NCBI GenBank assembly: GCA_015066095.1
Contig: SVPC01000004.1
Coordinates: 30,677 to 94,676 of the forward strand
Reading direction: 5' to 3'
Source: Oscillospiraceae bacterium
GTDB taxonomy: Bacteria; Bacillota; Clostridia; Oscillospirales; Acutalibacteraceae
DNA: 64,000 bases
Positions 50,210 through 59,239 of this stretch are shown piece after piece (within the stretch, counting starts at the first letter, position 1; each line of letters begins with the position of its first letter). Made by a program: the position numbers and the translations under genes. The notes beneath the pieces were generated by a model. That model saw only the letters and a list, made by a program, of their open reading frames with translations, made no database searches and was not told the DNA's origin.

Positions 50210-50662
50210 CTAAATCTGACTCAAAAGCATTTGCTTAAGCAGTGCCGCGCGTAAAGTATCACGAAGCACTGGCGGAACCGATTGCATAACCGTATTAGAA
50301 ACCGCCGCGTACATAAGGTCGGCCTGTTTTTTATCTATAATATCGGCCTGCAAGCAATTCTCGATTACAATTCTTGTAGTAAGTGCGTCTATCTGCGCAC
50401 CTATAGAATTTATTATATGCATAAGGGCGGTTGTATTTTTCATCATTACGCGCTTTATTCTTATATATCCCCCACCACCTCGGCGGCTTTCTATAATATA
50501 ACCGTGTTCGGGGGTAAAGCGTGAAGATAAAACATAATTTATCTGACTTGGGGCACAACCGAATAGGTTTGCAAATTCATTACGCTGAATTTCGGCGGTG
50601 TTTACCTCCGATTCGTTAAGCATTCTAATAATTTCCTTTGTTATCAAATCACTAAGTCGCAT
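50210..50662 (-). CDS. ctsR: CtsR heat-shock transcriptional repressor
   Basis: FANLFGCAPSQINYVLSSRFTPEHGYIIESRRGGGGYIRI. Confidence 0.96.
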   Translation of the reverse strand: MRLSDLITKEIIRMLNESEVNTAEIQRNEFANLFGCAPSQINYVLSSRFTPEHGYIIESRRGGGGYIRIKRVMMKNTTALMHIINSIGAQIDALTTRIVIENCLQADIIDKKQADLMYAAVSNTVMQSVPPVLRDTLRAALLKQMLLSQI

Positions 50663-50674
50663 TTGTTTTCTCCT

Positions 50675-50723
50675 TTTTGACCTTCTCTGACTTTTATTAT
50701 ACCTAAAAGTCAGGAAAAGTCAA
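50675..50723 (-). promoter_or_regulatory. ctsR promoter with two CtsR-box-like operators
   Basis: -35 TTGACT (50718-50723), -10 TATAAT (50696-50701); box 1 AAAAGTCAGAGAAGGTCAAA (50676-50695), box 2 reversed TTGACTTTTCCTGACTTTT (50705-50723). Confidence 0.8.
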
Positions 50724-50794
50724 TACCTAATTTTTGTAACACCGAAATTTTTTCCGCATAGTATGTGATGAAGACAAAAAAGGAGGTCTTTTTA

Positions 50795-50917
50795 ATGTGT
50801 AATAATAATGGTTGTACTTGGATTATCATCTTAATCCTCATCCTCTTCTGCTGCGGCGGTTGGGGCGGCAACAACAACGGTTGCGGCTGTGACAACGGTT
50901 GCAATTCTTGTTGCTAA
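50795..50917 (+). CDS. Cys-rich 40-aa membrane microprotein
   Basis: AGGAGG SD then MCNNNGCTWIIILILILFCCGGWGGNNNGCGCDNGCNSCC (9 Cys); own terminator at 50929-50961. Below ORF-track cutoff. Confidence 0.75.
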   Translation: MCNNNGCTWIIILILILFCCGGWGGNNNGCGCDNGCNSCC

Positions 50918-50928
50918 TTCATAAAAAA

Positions 50929-50961
50929 CAAACCCCCGTGTGAACGGGGGTTTGTTTTTTA
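50929..50961. terminator. Intrinsic terminator
   Basis: AAACAAACCCCCGTgtgaACGGGGGTTTGTTTTTT. Confidence 0.88.
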
Positions 50962-50967
50962 TACATT

Positions 50968-52005
50968 TTATAACTTATCAGCTATTTCCAAAATAAGTTT
51001 TTGTGTTTTTTCCCAACCAAGACAAGGGTCTGTTATTGATTTACCGAAAATATGCTCTTCTGCCTTACAAGCACCGTCTTCAATATAACTTTCAATCATA
51101 AGACCTTTTACAAGGTGCTTAATATCGTTATTGTGATTGCGCGAATGTACCACTTCTTTTGCAATACGTATTTGCTCTAAATACTTTTTACCCGAATTTG
51201 CATGGTTGGTGTCCACAACAACGGCAGGATTTACAAGTCCTGATTTTTCATAAAGAGCATTAAGATTCATCAAATCTTCGTAATGATAATTAGAAACATT
51301 TTTACCCGCAAAATCTACATAACCGCGCAAAATTGCATGCGTAAGCGGGTTACCGCTACTCTCTACTTCCCAACCGCGGTATAAATAGGTATGGCTTGAC
51401 TGACCTGCTTTAATAGAATTCATCATAACAGTAAGGTCACCGCTTGTGGGGTTTTTCATACCAACAGGCTCATCAATACCACTAGCAACAAGACGATGTT
51501 GTTGATTTTCGGTAGAACGCGCACCAACTGCCACATAAGCCAATAAATCAGACAAGTAACGATGGTTTTCGGGGTATAACATCTCGTCAGCACAAGTAAA
51601 ACCATAATCTTTAAGAGCAGTAAGATGCAAATCACGAATAGCAATAATACCCTTTAACATATCTGGTGCGGTTTCGGGGTCGGGCTGATGAAGCATACCC
51701 TTATACCCTTCACCCGTTGTACGCGGCTTATTGGTATAAATACGCGGAATAATTATTATTTTATCTTTAACCTTATCTTCTACAAGGCGAAGACGCGAAA
51801 TATATTCAAGTACAGGGTCTTTATGGTCGGCAGAACAAGGACCGATTACCAAAATAAATTTATCAGATTCACCATTAAATACCGCCTTTATTTCCTTGGC
51901 TCTCTCATCGCGTACCTTTTCCATTTGAGCGCTCAAAGCATACTGCTTTTTAATTTCTTGCGGAATGGGTAACTTTTTGTGGAAATTCATACTCATTTTA
52001 ATCAC
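50968..52005 (-). CDS. aroF: 3-deoxy-7-phosphoheptulonate synthase (AroG-type)
   Basis: LVIGPCSADHKDPVLEYISRL, NPTSGDLTVMMNSIKAGQSSHTYL, VDTNHANSGKKY. Confidence 0.93.
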   Translation of the reverse strand: MIKMSMNFHKKLPIPQEIKKQYALSAQMEKVRDERAKEIKAVFNGESDKFILVIGPCSADHKDPVLEYISRLRLVEDKVKDKIIIIPRIYTNKPRTTGEGYKGMLHQPDPETAPDMLKGIIAIRDLHLTALKDYGFTCADEMLYPENHRYLSDLLAYVAVGARSTENQQHRLVASGIDEPVGMKNPTSGDLTVMMNSIKAGQSSHTYLYRGWEVESSGNPLTHAILRGYVDFAGKNVSNYHYEDLMNLNALYEKSGLVNPAVVVDTNHANSGKKYLEQIRIAKEVVHSRNHNNDIKHLVKGLMIESYIEDGACKAEEHIFGKSITDPCLGWEKTQKLILEIADKL

Positions 52006-52871
52006 ACTTTCTTATTGAATTCACGGCGGCGCTTGGTAGAAAGTCGCATCATATCACGCATTCCGTCACGATCGTCATTGTTAATAAAATTATATAATTT
52101 ATCAAATGTTTCGCGGTAGATGTCCATTTGCTCTAGAAGGGCTTGTTTGTTGGATAAAAACAACTCACTCCACATTTCGTCGTTTATATTTGCTATTCGG
52201 GTCAAATCTCTGAAAGAGTCACCTGTGTACTCCACCAAATCGGGGTCATCGCTCGAACACATAAGCGAAACGGCTATGCAGTGGGTAAGCTGTGACAAAA
52301 ACGCTATCATTTTGTCGTGCTTTTCTACCGACAAAACCGCCACTTTAGCAAAGCCCAAAAGTTCACCCAAATTACTACATAGTTCGATAGCTTCTTGGGT
52401 GTTCTTTTCGGTAGGAACTACAATATAGTTAGCACCTTTAAAAATAGCATCGTCACTGTTTTCTACACCCGAAACTTCTTTACCTGCCATAGGGTGTGCG
52501 GCGATATATTCTACATCACTTCGTAAAATACTCTGAATTTCGTCAACCACACAACCCTTAACACCCGTAACATCAGTAAGCACTGCACCGCTTTTAAAAT
52601 GCTGTTGGTTTTCCTTTACCCACTTTATAAAAATGTGCGGATAAAGTGCAAAAACCACAATATCGGCTTTACCTATAAGTTTAGGGTCAATTTCAGTTGT
52701 GCCGTTATCAATAATGCCGTGTTCCAAAGCATAATCAATCGATGACTGTTCTTTGGTAATAGCATTAACCTCGAAACCTAATTTTTTAAGACCTTTAGCA
52801 TAACTACCGCCGAGGAGCCCCAAACCCACTATCAAAATATTTAATTTTTTAATCAGTTTCATATAAATCAA
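52002..52871 (-). CDS. tyrA: Prephenate dehydrogenase
   Basis: ILIVGLGLLGGSYAKGLKKLG, AAHPMAGKEVSGVENS, FLSQLTHCIAVSL. Confidence 0.93.
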   Translation of the reverse strand: MIYMKLIKKLNILIVGLGLLGGSYAKGLKKLGFEVNAITKEQSSIDYALEHGIIDNGTTEIDPKLIGKADIVVFALYPHIFIKWVKENQQHFKSGAVLTDVTGVKGCVVDEIQSILRSDVEYIAAHPMAGKEVSGVENSDDAIFKGANYIVVPTEKNTQEAIELCSNLGELLGFAKVAVLSVEKHDKMIAFLSQLTHCIAVSLMCSSDDPDLVEYTGDSFRDLTRIANINDEMWSELFLSNKQALLEQMDIYRETFDKLYNFINNDDRDGMRDMMRLSTKRRREFNKKV

Positions 52872-54054
52872 TTCCTAATTTGCTGATTTGTTTGTAAAAA
52901 TCGGGGTAACTTTTTGCTACTGCTTCGGCACTTTCAATACTACCACCCGTAAGTGTTAAAAGTAAGGTAAGCGCCATTGCGATACGATGGTCGTTGTGCG
53001 AATATAATGTGGCTTTAGGTTGCCTTAATTCACCATTTTTAATTTCTACTAAATTTTCAGAAATCTCTACTTCTATACCAAATTTCAAAAGTTCGCGTTT
53101 CATCGTTTCGGCGCGGTCACTTTCCTTTAATTTAAGGCGCTTTGTACCTGTGAAAACCGCACCGCCAAAAAACGAAGATAATGCAAAACACACAGGCGCT
53201 AAATCGGGGCAGTCTGACAAATCAAACTGTTTTTCGCCTTTTTTAAGACCTTCGAATATATCCTTATATACACGGTCACCCTGTAAAGTATCAGTATTTA
53301 AACCGTCTACTAAAACATTACCGCCTATGTAATTAAAAGCATCCAAAAACGCGGCATTTGAACAGTCACCCTCTACCGTATATTCACAAGACTCAAAACT
53401 GCTTTGTCCATCAATTATAAGTGTATTACCGCTTCTTTCCACTTTTACACCAAAGTCTTCAAGACAGCAAACAGTCAAATCTACATAAGAAGCACTTTCA
53501 AATTTGCCAGTTATTTCAATAATACTTTTTTCTTTAAGGGTGGACAAAGCAAACACCATACCACTTATAAACTGACTGGAAATATCCCCTGCCAAGCGGT
53601 AGTTACTTGGCTTTAATTTTCCACACACTGTAACACTGTTTTCGGTTTTTTGGAACAAAATATTCTGCTCTTTTGCAATTTCTTCATAAATACCCAAAGG
53701 TCGCTCGAACAAACGCTTTTCACCCGTTAAAGTAATGCGTTTGCCAAAGGACATACAAAGCGGCAAAAGAAACCTTAATGTGCTTCCGCTCTCGTTACAA
53801 TATAGTACCGCCCCGTCAGGTACTTTGTCGGCTTTAAGACCGCCGATTTCAACAACATCGTCTTTAACTAAAACTTTAGCACCCAAACTTTTAAGGCAAT
53901 TAAGTGTCGCTTCAATATCTTTAGAAAAAGCAAGATTTTTAATAACACTTTTTTCGCTCAATGCCCCGCATATAAGCGCCCTGTGTGCCATACTTTTAGA
54001 GGGCGGTGCAATAATTTTGCCCACCGCCTTTGATGGGTTTATTTTAACCTTCAT
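52849..54054 (-). CDS. aroA: 3-phosphoshikimate 1-carboxyvinyltransferase
   Basis: PPSKSMAHRALICGALS, NESGSTLRFLLPL, DHRIAMALTLL. Confidence 0.96.
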   Translation of the reverse strand: MKVKINPSKAVGKIIAPPSKSMAHRALICGALSEKSVIKNLAFSKDIEATLNCLKSLGAKVLVKDDVVEIGGLKADKVPDGAVLYCNESGSTLRFLLPLCMSFGKRITLTGEKRLFERPLGIYEEIAKEQNILFQKTENSVTVCGKLKPSNYRLAGDISSQFISGMVFALSTLKEKSIIEITGKFESASYVDLTVCCLEDFGVKVERSGNTLIIDGQSSFESCEYTVEGDCSNAAFLDAFNYIGGNVLVDGLNTDTLQGDRVYKDIFEGLKKGEKQFDLSDCPDLAPVCFALSSFFGGAVFTGTKRLKLKESDRAETMKRELLKFGIEVEISENLVEIKNGELRQPKATLYSHNDHRIAMALTLLLTLTGGSIESAEAVAKSYPDFYKQISKLGIDLYETD

Positions 54055-54481
54055 TTTCTCTCTCCAAAATAAGGTCGATAGCCTTTAAATATCCATGGAA
54101 TCCAAGACCCGTGACAGTTGCAAAACAATACTCGCGTACATAACTTATCTGTCTGTAATCTTCCCTTTTTGCAACATCAGAAATATGCACTTCTACTGCG
54201 GGTATGCCGACCGATTTCAAAGCATCCAACAAAGCAATACTTGTATGCGTATAAGCGGCTGGGTTTATAATAATAGCATCAAATTCACTATAAGCGTCCT
54301 GTATTTCATCAACCAGTTCACCTTCGTGATTAGACTGAAAAATCTCAACCGCTATTCGCTTTTCTTTAGCATAAGCATTTATAAGGTCACACAAATCTTC
54401 ATAGGTATTACTGCCGTAAATTTCAGGCTCGCGTATCCCTAACATATTAAGATTAGGACCATTTAAAACTAAAATTTTCAA
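54044..54481 (-). CDS. aroQ: 3-dehydroquinate dehydratase, type II
   Basis: ILVLNGPNLNMLGIREPEIYG, NPAAYTHTSIALLDAL, EVHISDVAKRE. Confidence 0.96.
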   Translation of the reverse strand: MKILVLNGPNLNMLGIREPEIYGSNTYEDLCDLINAYAKEKRIAVEIFQSNHEGELVDEIQDAYSEFDAIIINPAAYTHTSIALLDALKSVGIPAVEVHISDVAKREDYRQISYVREYCFATVTGLGFHGYLKAIDLILERENEG

Positions 54482-55710
54482 CTTTTAAAATCCTCCAAAA
54501 TAATATCTGCAGTACCCTCTGCAGTTTCGCTTGAATTTATCTTTTTATCACAAGTGTCACAATAAATAGAATATCGTTCGTTATAACGCTTTTCAAGTGA
54601 TTGCCTGTCACTTGAAAGCGGTCGGTCAGGGGTGGCAACTAATTTCTCTAATGGGCGGTCAAGAAAATAGACTCTGCCGTTAAGTTTTAGAAAATCTATA
54701 TTTTCTTGTTTTAAAACCGCGCCGCCGCCTGTGGCAATAACCTTGCCTTGTAAAGCAGACACACGCTTTATAACATCGGTTTCAATCTTTCTAAAACCGC
54801 TCTCGCCCGACTTTTCAAATATATCCCGTATATCGCCGTTTTCACTTTCTATAATATCATCAGTATCTATAAATTCTCTACCAAGTTTTTCTGCCAATAT
54901 TTTACCAACAGTTGTCTTACCGCTACCGGGCATACCGATTAAAACAATATTCTCTTTTGATTTGTAAATGTCTTTAAAAATACCTTGTGCTTTTTCTTGT
55001 GGACATTCTTTATCCATAAACTTTTCTACCGCAAAAATTGCTTGGCTTACAAGCATATAAAGACCGCCACACGCGGTAATGCCGCGTTTTTTAGCCTCTG
55101 TTACAAGTTTTGTACATAACGGATTGTAAACCGCATCAAAAATACCTTCCAAAGCAGGAAAATCATCCAAATCAATAAGATTACCATCTATTTTAGGATA
55201 CATACCCACAGGCGTGGTATTGATAATTACCTGTGTTTCGGGCATTTTCTTTGCTTCTTCGTATGTTATGGTATCACTTTTTTTTTCGCGTGACACTTTT
55301 TGTATGCTTTTAGCACCCAAAGTTTCGGCTACAGCATAGGCATTTTTTGTAGTACCGCCGTCACCCAAAATCAACACATTTTTACCTTGTAAATTTATAC
55401 CTGCGTGTTCTATATTAGATTTTAACCCTAAAAAGTCAGTATTATAACCTTTAAGTTTTCCGTTATCATTTACTATAACATTTACAGCCCCTATTTTTTT
55501 TGCAACATCACTTATCTCATCAAGATAACGTATTACGGCTTGCTTATATGGAATTGTAACATTAATACCCTTGAAATTCTTTTGGGTCATAAAGGTGTCT
55601 ACCTCTTCGGGTTTTAACTCCTTTACACCGTAATCCATACAGAAATATTTGGTATAAATCTCTTTTGAAAAACTATGCCCTAATTTTTCACCGATAATTG
55701 CATATTCCAT
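54478..55710 (-). CDS. Shikimate dehydrogenase / shikimate kinase fusion
   Basis: AroE: GEKLGHSFSKEIY, GYNTDFLG. AroK: LIGMPGSGKTTVGKILAEKLG, GGGAVLKQENI. One continuous ORF. Confidence 0.93.
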   Translation of the reverse strand: MEYAIIGEKLGHSFSKEIYTKYFCMDYGVKELKPEEVDTFMTQKNFKGINVTIPYKQAVIRYLDEISDVAKKIGAVNVIVNDNGKLKGYNTDFLGLKSNIEHAGINLQGKNVLILGDGGTTKNAYAVAETLGAKSIQKVSREKKSDTITYEEAKKMPETQVIINTTPVGMYPKIDGNLIDLDDFPALEGIFDAVYNPLCTKLVTEAKKRGITACGGLYMLVSQAIFAVEKFMDKECPQEKAQGIFKDIYKSKENIVLIGMPGSGKTTVGKILAEKLGREFIDTDDIIESENGDIRDIFEKSGESGFRKIETDVIKRVSALQGKVIATGGGAVLKQENIDFLKLNGRVYFLDRPLEKLVATPDRPLSSDRQSLEKRYNERYSIYCDTCDKKINSSETAEGTADIILEDFKS

Positions 55711-56801
55711 TATTCACTCAACCAATCTGTACCATAACGGGTAATAAGTAAATCAGCCAAAGCAAGAGCTGTAACGCTATCCACAACCACCTTCGCACGG
55801 TGCACGATACAAGGGTCGTGTCTGCCTTTGGCTTGGAGTATAGCATTTTCACCCGTTTTAATATTAACGGTATTTTGCGCCTTTGCTATAGTGGGAGTAG
55901 GACGGAAAGCGGTGCGGAAAATCACAGGCATACCGTTTGTAATACCGCCGTTTATACCGCCCGAATTGTTGGTTTTAGTCACTATATTATCATCTATATT
56001 TTCAAAACAATCGTTAGCGTCAGAGCCTGTCATTTGTGCAATATTAAACCCTTTGCCAAATTCTATACCCTTAACACCGGGAACTGAAAAAACTGCGTGG
56101 GATAAAATACCATCAACACTGTCAAACCACGGCTCTCCTACACCCCAGGGCAAACCTGTTACCGCAGTTTCAACTATACCGCCAACGCTGTCACCTTGAG
56201 ATTTTGCACACTTTATTGCTTCTATCATTTCGGAACCCTTTTGGTCATCCAAAACAGCAAATTCCTTGCCGTTAAGTGCCTTTATGTCTGCACTTATATC
56301 TTCAAAATCTCGGTCAGAAATACCTGCACACTCGGATATGTGACTGCCAATTATAATCCCTTTCTTTTGCAATGCGGGGATTATAATACCTGCCGCCGCC
56401 ACTATCGGCGCAGTAATTCTACCGCTAAAATGACCGCCGCCGCGGTAATCTTCAAAACCGCGGTATTTACACTCGGCAGTGAAATCTGCGTGAGATGGTC
56501 GAGCCAAATCTTTTGTCAAAGAATAATCTTTTGAACGGGTATCATTATTTTTTATAACAATACAAATAGGTGTGCCTGTGGTCTTACCCTCAAAAACACC
56601 GCTTAAAATCTCAATTTCATCCTGTTCACGACGAGATGTAGAAACCTCGTCTATTCCTTTACGAAGAGAAAGCATTTTATTTATAAAAGCCATATCCACT
56701 GTTATACCGGGTGTTACACCGTCAAGCACAGCACCAATAGCCACCCCATGACTTTCGCCAAAAAGGGTTATACTCAAATTATTACCAAAAGTGTTTTTCA
56801 T
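55710..56801 (-). CDS. aroC: Chorismate synthase
   Basis: NLSITLFGESHGVAIGAVLDGVTPG, RPSHADFTAECKYRGFEDYRGGGHFSGR. Confidence 0.97.
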   Translation of the reverse strand: MKNTFGNNLSITLFGESHGVAIGAVLDGVTPGITVDMAFINKMLSLRKGIDEVSTSRREQDEIEILSGVFEGKTTGTPICIVIKNNDTRSKDYSLTKDLARPSHADFTAECKYRGFEDYRGGGHFSGRITAPIVAAAGIIIPALQKKGIIIGSHISECAGISDRDFEDISADIKALNGKEFAVLDDQKGSEMIEAIKCAKSQGDSVGGIVETAVTGLPWGVGEPWFDSVDGILSHAVFSVPGVKGIEFGKGFNIAQMTGSDANDCFENIDDNIVTKTNNSGGINGGITNGMPVIFRTAFRPTPTIAKAQNTVNIKTGENAILQAKGRHDPCIVHRAKVVVDSVTALALADLLITRYGTDWLSE

Positions 56802-57823
56802 TTTAATGCAACACTCCTTATCATATCTGAAAATTCGCTGAATGTTATATCTTTCATTTGGAATTTGCCAATTTCGGGCACGGTAACTACCGTTATCTTA
56901 TCGCCCGACATTTTTTTATCGTGTCTACAAGCATCTATAAGTTTTTCGGCATCTTCTTGTAAAGATACTTGAAGCCCTAATTTGAGTAGCACCGTTTCCA
57001 ACTCTTCCCTTACCTTTTGTGAACACATAGGAAGCATACCGATTGCCACACACTCACCGTGATAATACTTATCCATTCCGTTTACACTTTCAATCGCGTG
57101 TGCCAAGGTATGACCGAAATTAAGTACTTTACGAAGACCGCTTTCACGCTCATCTTGTTCGACCACCGCTTTTTTAATGAGTAATGAACAATGAATAATC
57201 TGCTCTATAACATCAAGGTCAAATTCGCTTGTGTTTTTAAATATTTCGAATAGTTCTTTATCACAAGTCGCCGCCATTTTAAGTGCTTCACAAAGCCCGT
57301 TTACAATCTGACGCTGTGGTAATGTCCTTATAACATAGGGGTCTATTACCACCGCTTTTGGCGGATAAAAAGCACCAACAAGATTTTTATAACCCATAAA
57401 ATCAACAGCAGTTTTACCGCCTATAGATGAGTCAACCTGTGAAAGCACGGTGGTGGGAATATTATAAAAATCAATACCGCGCATATATGTAGCCGCCGCA
57501 AAGCCCGAAAGGTCTCCCACAACACCGCCGCCTACTGCAACAACACAGTCACTGCGGGTAAAGTTATTTTCTACCATTGTTTTATGTAACGTTAGCCAAC
57601 TTTCGGTGTTTTTAGTGGCTTCACCTTGCGGTAAAGTTATTATTACGGGTGTTTTGCATTGTTTTGCAACTGCCAGTGCATATTCTTTCGGTACTCCGTC
57701 ATCGGTTACTATCAGCACTCTTCGGTCAAGATTTAATAATTCCCCTACCTTTAAAAGCGCACCGCGTTCCAATGTTATACCATAGCTGCCATTTAAGGTC
57801 TTTACATTGATTTCCAAAACCAT
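56798..57823 (-). CDS. aroB: 3-dehydroquinate synthase
   Basis: VAVGGGVVGDLSGFAAATYMRGIDFYNIPTTVLSQVDSSIGGKTAVDF. Confidence 0.97.
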   Translation of the reverse strand: MVLEINVKTLNGSYGITLERGALLKVGELLNLDRRVLIVTDDGVPKEYALAVAKQCKTPVIITLPQGEATKNTESWLTLHKTMVENNFTRSDCVVAVGGGVVGDLSGFAAATYMRGIDFYNIPTTVLSQVDSSIGGKTAVDFMGYKNLVGAFYPPKAVVIDPYVIRTLPQRQIVNGLCEALKMAATCDKELFEIFKNTSEFDLDVIEQIIHCSLLIKKAVVEQDERESGLRKVLNFGHTLAHAIESVNGMDKYYHGECVAIGMLPMCSQKVREELETVLLKLGLQVSLQEDAEKLIDACRHDKKMSGDKITVVTVPEIGKFQMKDITFSEFSDMIRSVALK

Positions 57824-57827
57824 TCTC

Positions 57828-58919
57828 CTATTTTATAAGAATTTCTTTTTCAAAATGACCTAAAATTTTAAGGTTGTTGCAACACTCTTTAAGGTCTTCT
57901 AGCATCGCTTTACCTTCATCACTCATAATATCGCCTTCGCCCTCGGCGTAGAAATAATAGTCCCATATAAGTTCCTTTGTAGGACGACTTTTGAGCGCTT
58001 TGAGGTTAAATCCGTGTTTACCTATTATGGTTATCGCTTCACCCAACGACCCTGCCGAATTTTTAACGGTAAACAGCATTACAAAATGCTTATCGTTAGG
58101 GGTGGGTTTCTTTTCGGCACGGGTAAACACTGCAAAACGCGTAGTGTTGGTACCGCTTTCGTTGATGTGGCCTTCTATTTTTTCAAGTCCGAATTTCTTC
58201 CCTGCTTCCACACTGCCGATAGCCGCAATATCGGTTCTTCCGCTCTCAGCCACGGTTTTTACCGCAACCGCAGTATTAACGGATTCTGTTGTCTTATATC
58301 CTTTTTCGCGTATAAACTCGGCACATTGACCGAGCGCTTGCGGATGGCTTATAACCTCTTTTATTGTAGAAAGTGTAGCGCCCTTGTTACCCAAAAGATT
58401 CTGAATAACCTCAATTTCATAAACACCACTTATATAAAGACTGCCAAAAAATGCTAAATCAAGCACTTGACCCACATCACCGTTGTGACTGTTTTCAATA
58501 GGTAAAACCGCGCAATCACACTCGCCGTCTGCAACCGCTTTGTAAGCCGCCTTAAAATCTTTAAAGCCTATTGCCTTTGCATCAGGGAAAATTTTCTCTG
58601 CGGCTATGTTTGCAAAAGCGCCCTCAACACCGCTGTATGCCACACGCATACCGTCAAGCAGTTTATGTTGCAATTTCTTTGAAAGGTCGATATTACCCTG
58701 TAGAAAACTCACATAATACGAGCGGTAATCTTCGTTCTCTATATATTCGGTATTACGTGCAATAATCTCGGCTTCTCTTACAAAATCGTCAATAGGCAGA
58801 CCATTTGCCTTTTTATACTCAGCAACAATTCGCGCCGCATCCATTCTCTGTTCGAAAAGACGCGCCATTTCCTTGTCGGTTTGGTTGATTATCGCTCTTG
58901 CTTTTTCAAGTTCAGTCAT
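57828..58919 (-). CDS. pheA: Bifunctional chorismate mutase / prephenate dehydratase
   Basis: N-terminal AroQ-type chorismate mutase; YSGVEGAFANIAAEKIFP, LPIENSHNGDVGQVLDL; C-terminal ACT domain. Confidence 0.96.
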   Translation of the reverse strand: MTELEKARAIINQTDKEMARLFEQRMDAARIVAEYKKANGLPIDDFVREAEIIARNTEYIENEDYRSYYVSFLQGNIDLSKKLQHKLLDGMRVAYSGVEGAFANIAAEKIFPDAKAIGFKDFKAAYKAVADGECDCAVLPIENSHNGDVGQVLDLAFFGSLYISGVYEIEVIQNLLGNKGATLSTIKEVISHPQALGQCAEFIREKGYKTTESVNTAVAVKTVAESGRTDIAAIGSVEAGKKFGLEKIEGHINESGTNTTRFAVFTRAEKKPTPNDKHFVMLFTVKNSAGSLGEAITIIGKHGFNLKALKSRPTKELIWDYYFYAEGEGDIMSDEGKAMLEDLKECCNNLKILGHFEKEILIK

Positions 58920-58938
58920 AATGCACTCCCCAAATCTT

Positions 58939-58991
58939 AAAAATAAAAAAACCGCACCCTACTTTTGCCTTTTCGGCACAAGCAGTTGCGG
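58939..58991 (-). terminator. Intrinsic terminator (attenuator) between leader peptide and pheA
   Basis: Minus strand CCGCAACTGCTTGTGCCgaaaAGGCAAAAGTAGGGTGCGGTTTTTTTATTTTT. Confidence 0.85.
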
Positions 58992-59020
58992 ACTGTCCGT
59001 TAAACCAGTAGCCGAAAAAA

Positions 59021-59089
59021 TTATCGGCACTTCGCGGTGAACGGGCAGCCCTCGTTAAAGTAATAAAAGTAAAAATTGTTAAAGAACAT
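59021..59089 (-). CDS. Phe/Tyr-rich leader peptide of the aro operon
   Basis: GAGGTG SD then ATG TTC TTT AAC AAT TTT TAC TTT TAT TAC TTT AAC GAG GGC TGC CCG TTC ACC GCG AAG TGC CGA TAA = MFFNNFYFYYFNEGCPFTAKCR. Confidence 0.8.
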   Translation of the reverse strand: MFFNNFYFYYFNEGCPFTAKCR

Positions 59090-59124
59090 ACCATTTCACC
59101 TCGCAAAATCTTAGTATATTATGT

Positions 59125-59153
59125 ATTTTACTGCAACAATTGGTGTTTGTCAA
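59125..59153 (-). promoter_or_regulatory. Sigma-A promoter of pheA/aro operon
   Basis: -35 TTGACA (59148-59153), 17-nt spacer, -10 TAAAAT (59125-59130). Confidence 0.8.
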
Positions 59154-59205
59154 GTGTTTTTTCGCTTTAAAGCGTTAAATTTTTTATTTTTTCATTTTTT
59201 ATAGA

Positions 59206-59235
59206 AAAATCGGCTCTGCAAAAGCAGAACCGATT
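59206..59235 (-). terminator. Intrinsic terminator after glutamine synthetase
   Basis: AATCGGCTCTGCaaaaGCAGAACCGATT followed by A/T-rich DNA. Confidence 0.75.
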
Positions 59236-59239
59236 AAAA

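Noticed and set aside
50710-50904. 64-aa minus-strand ORF overlapping the microprotein
   Set aside because: Pro/Leu/Gln-rich shadow ORF, no family resemblance; the plus-strand frame has the strong SD and terminator.
58912-59106. 64-aa ORF MRGEMVCSLTIFTF... across the aro leader
   Set aside because: Runs through the attenuator hairpins and terminator; the Phe/Tyr leader in another frame has better SD spacing and stops before the terminator.
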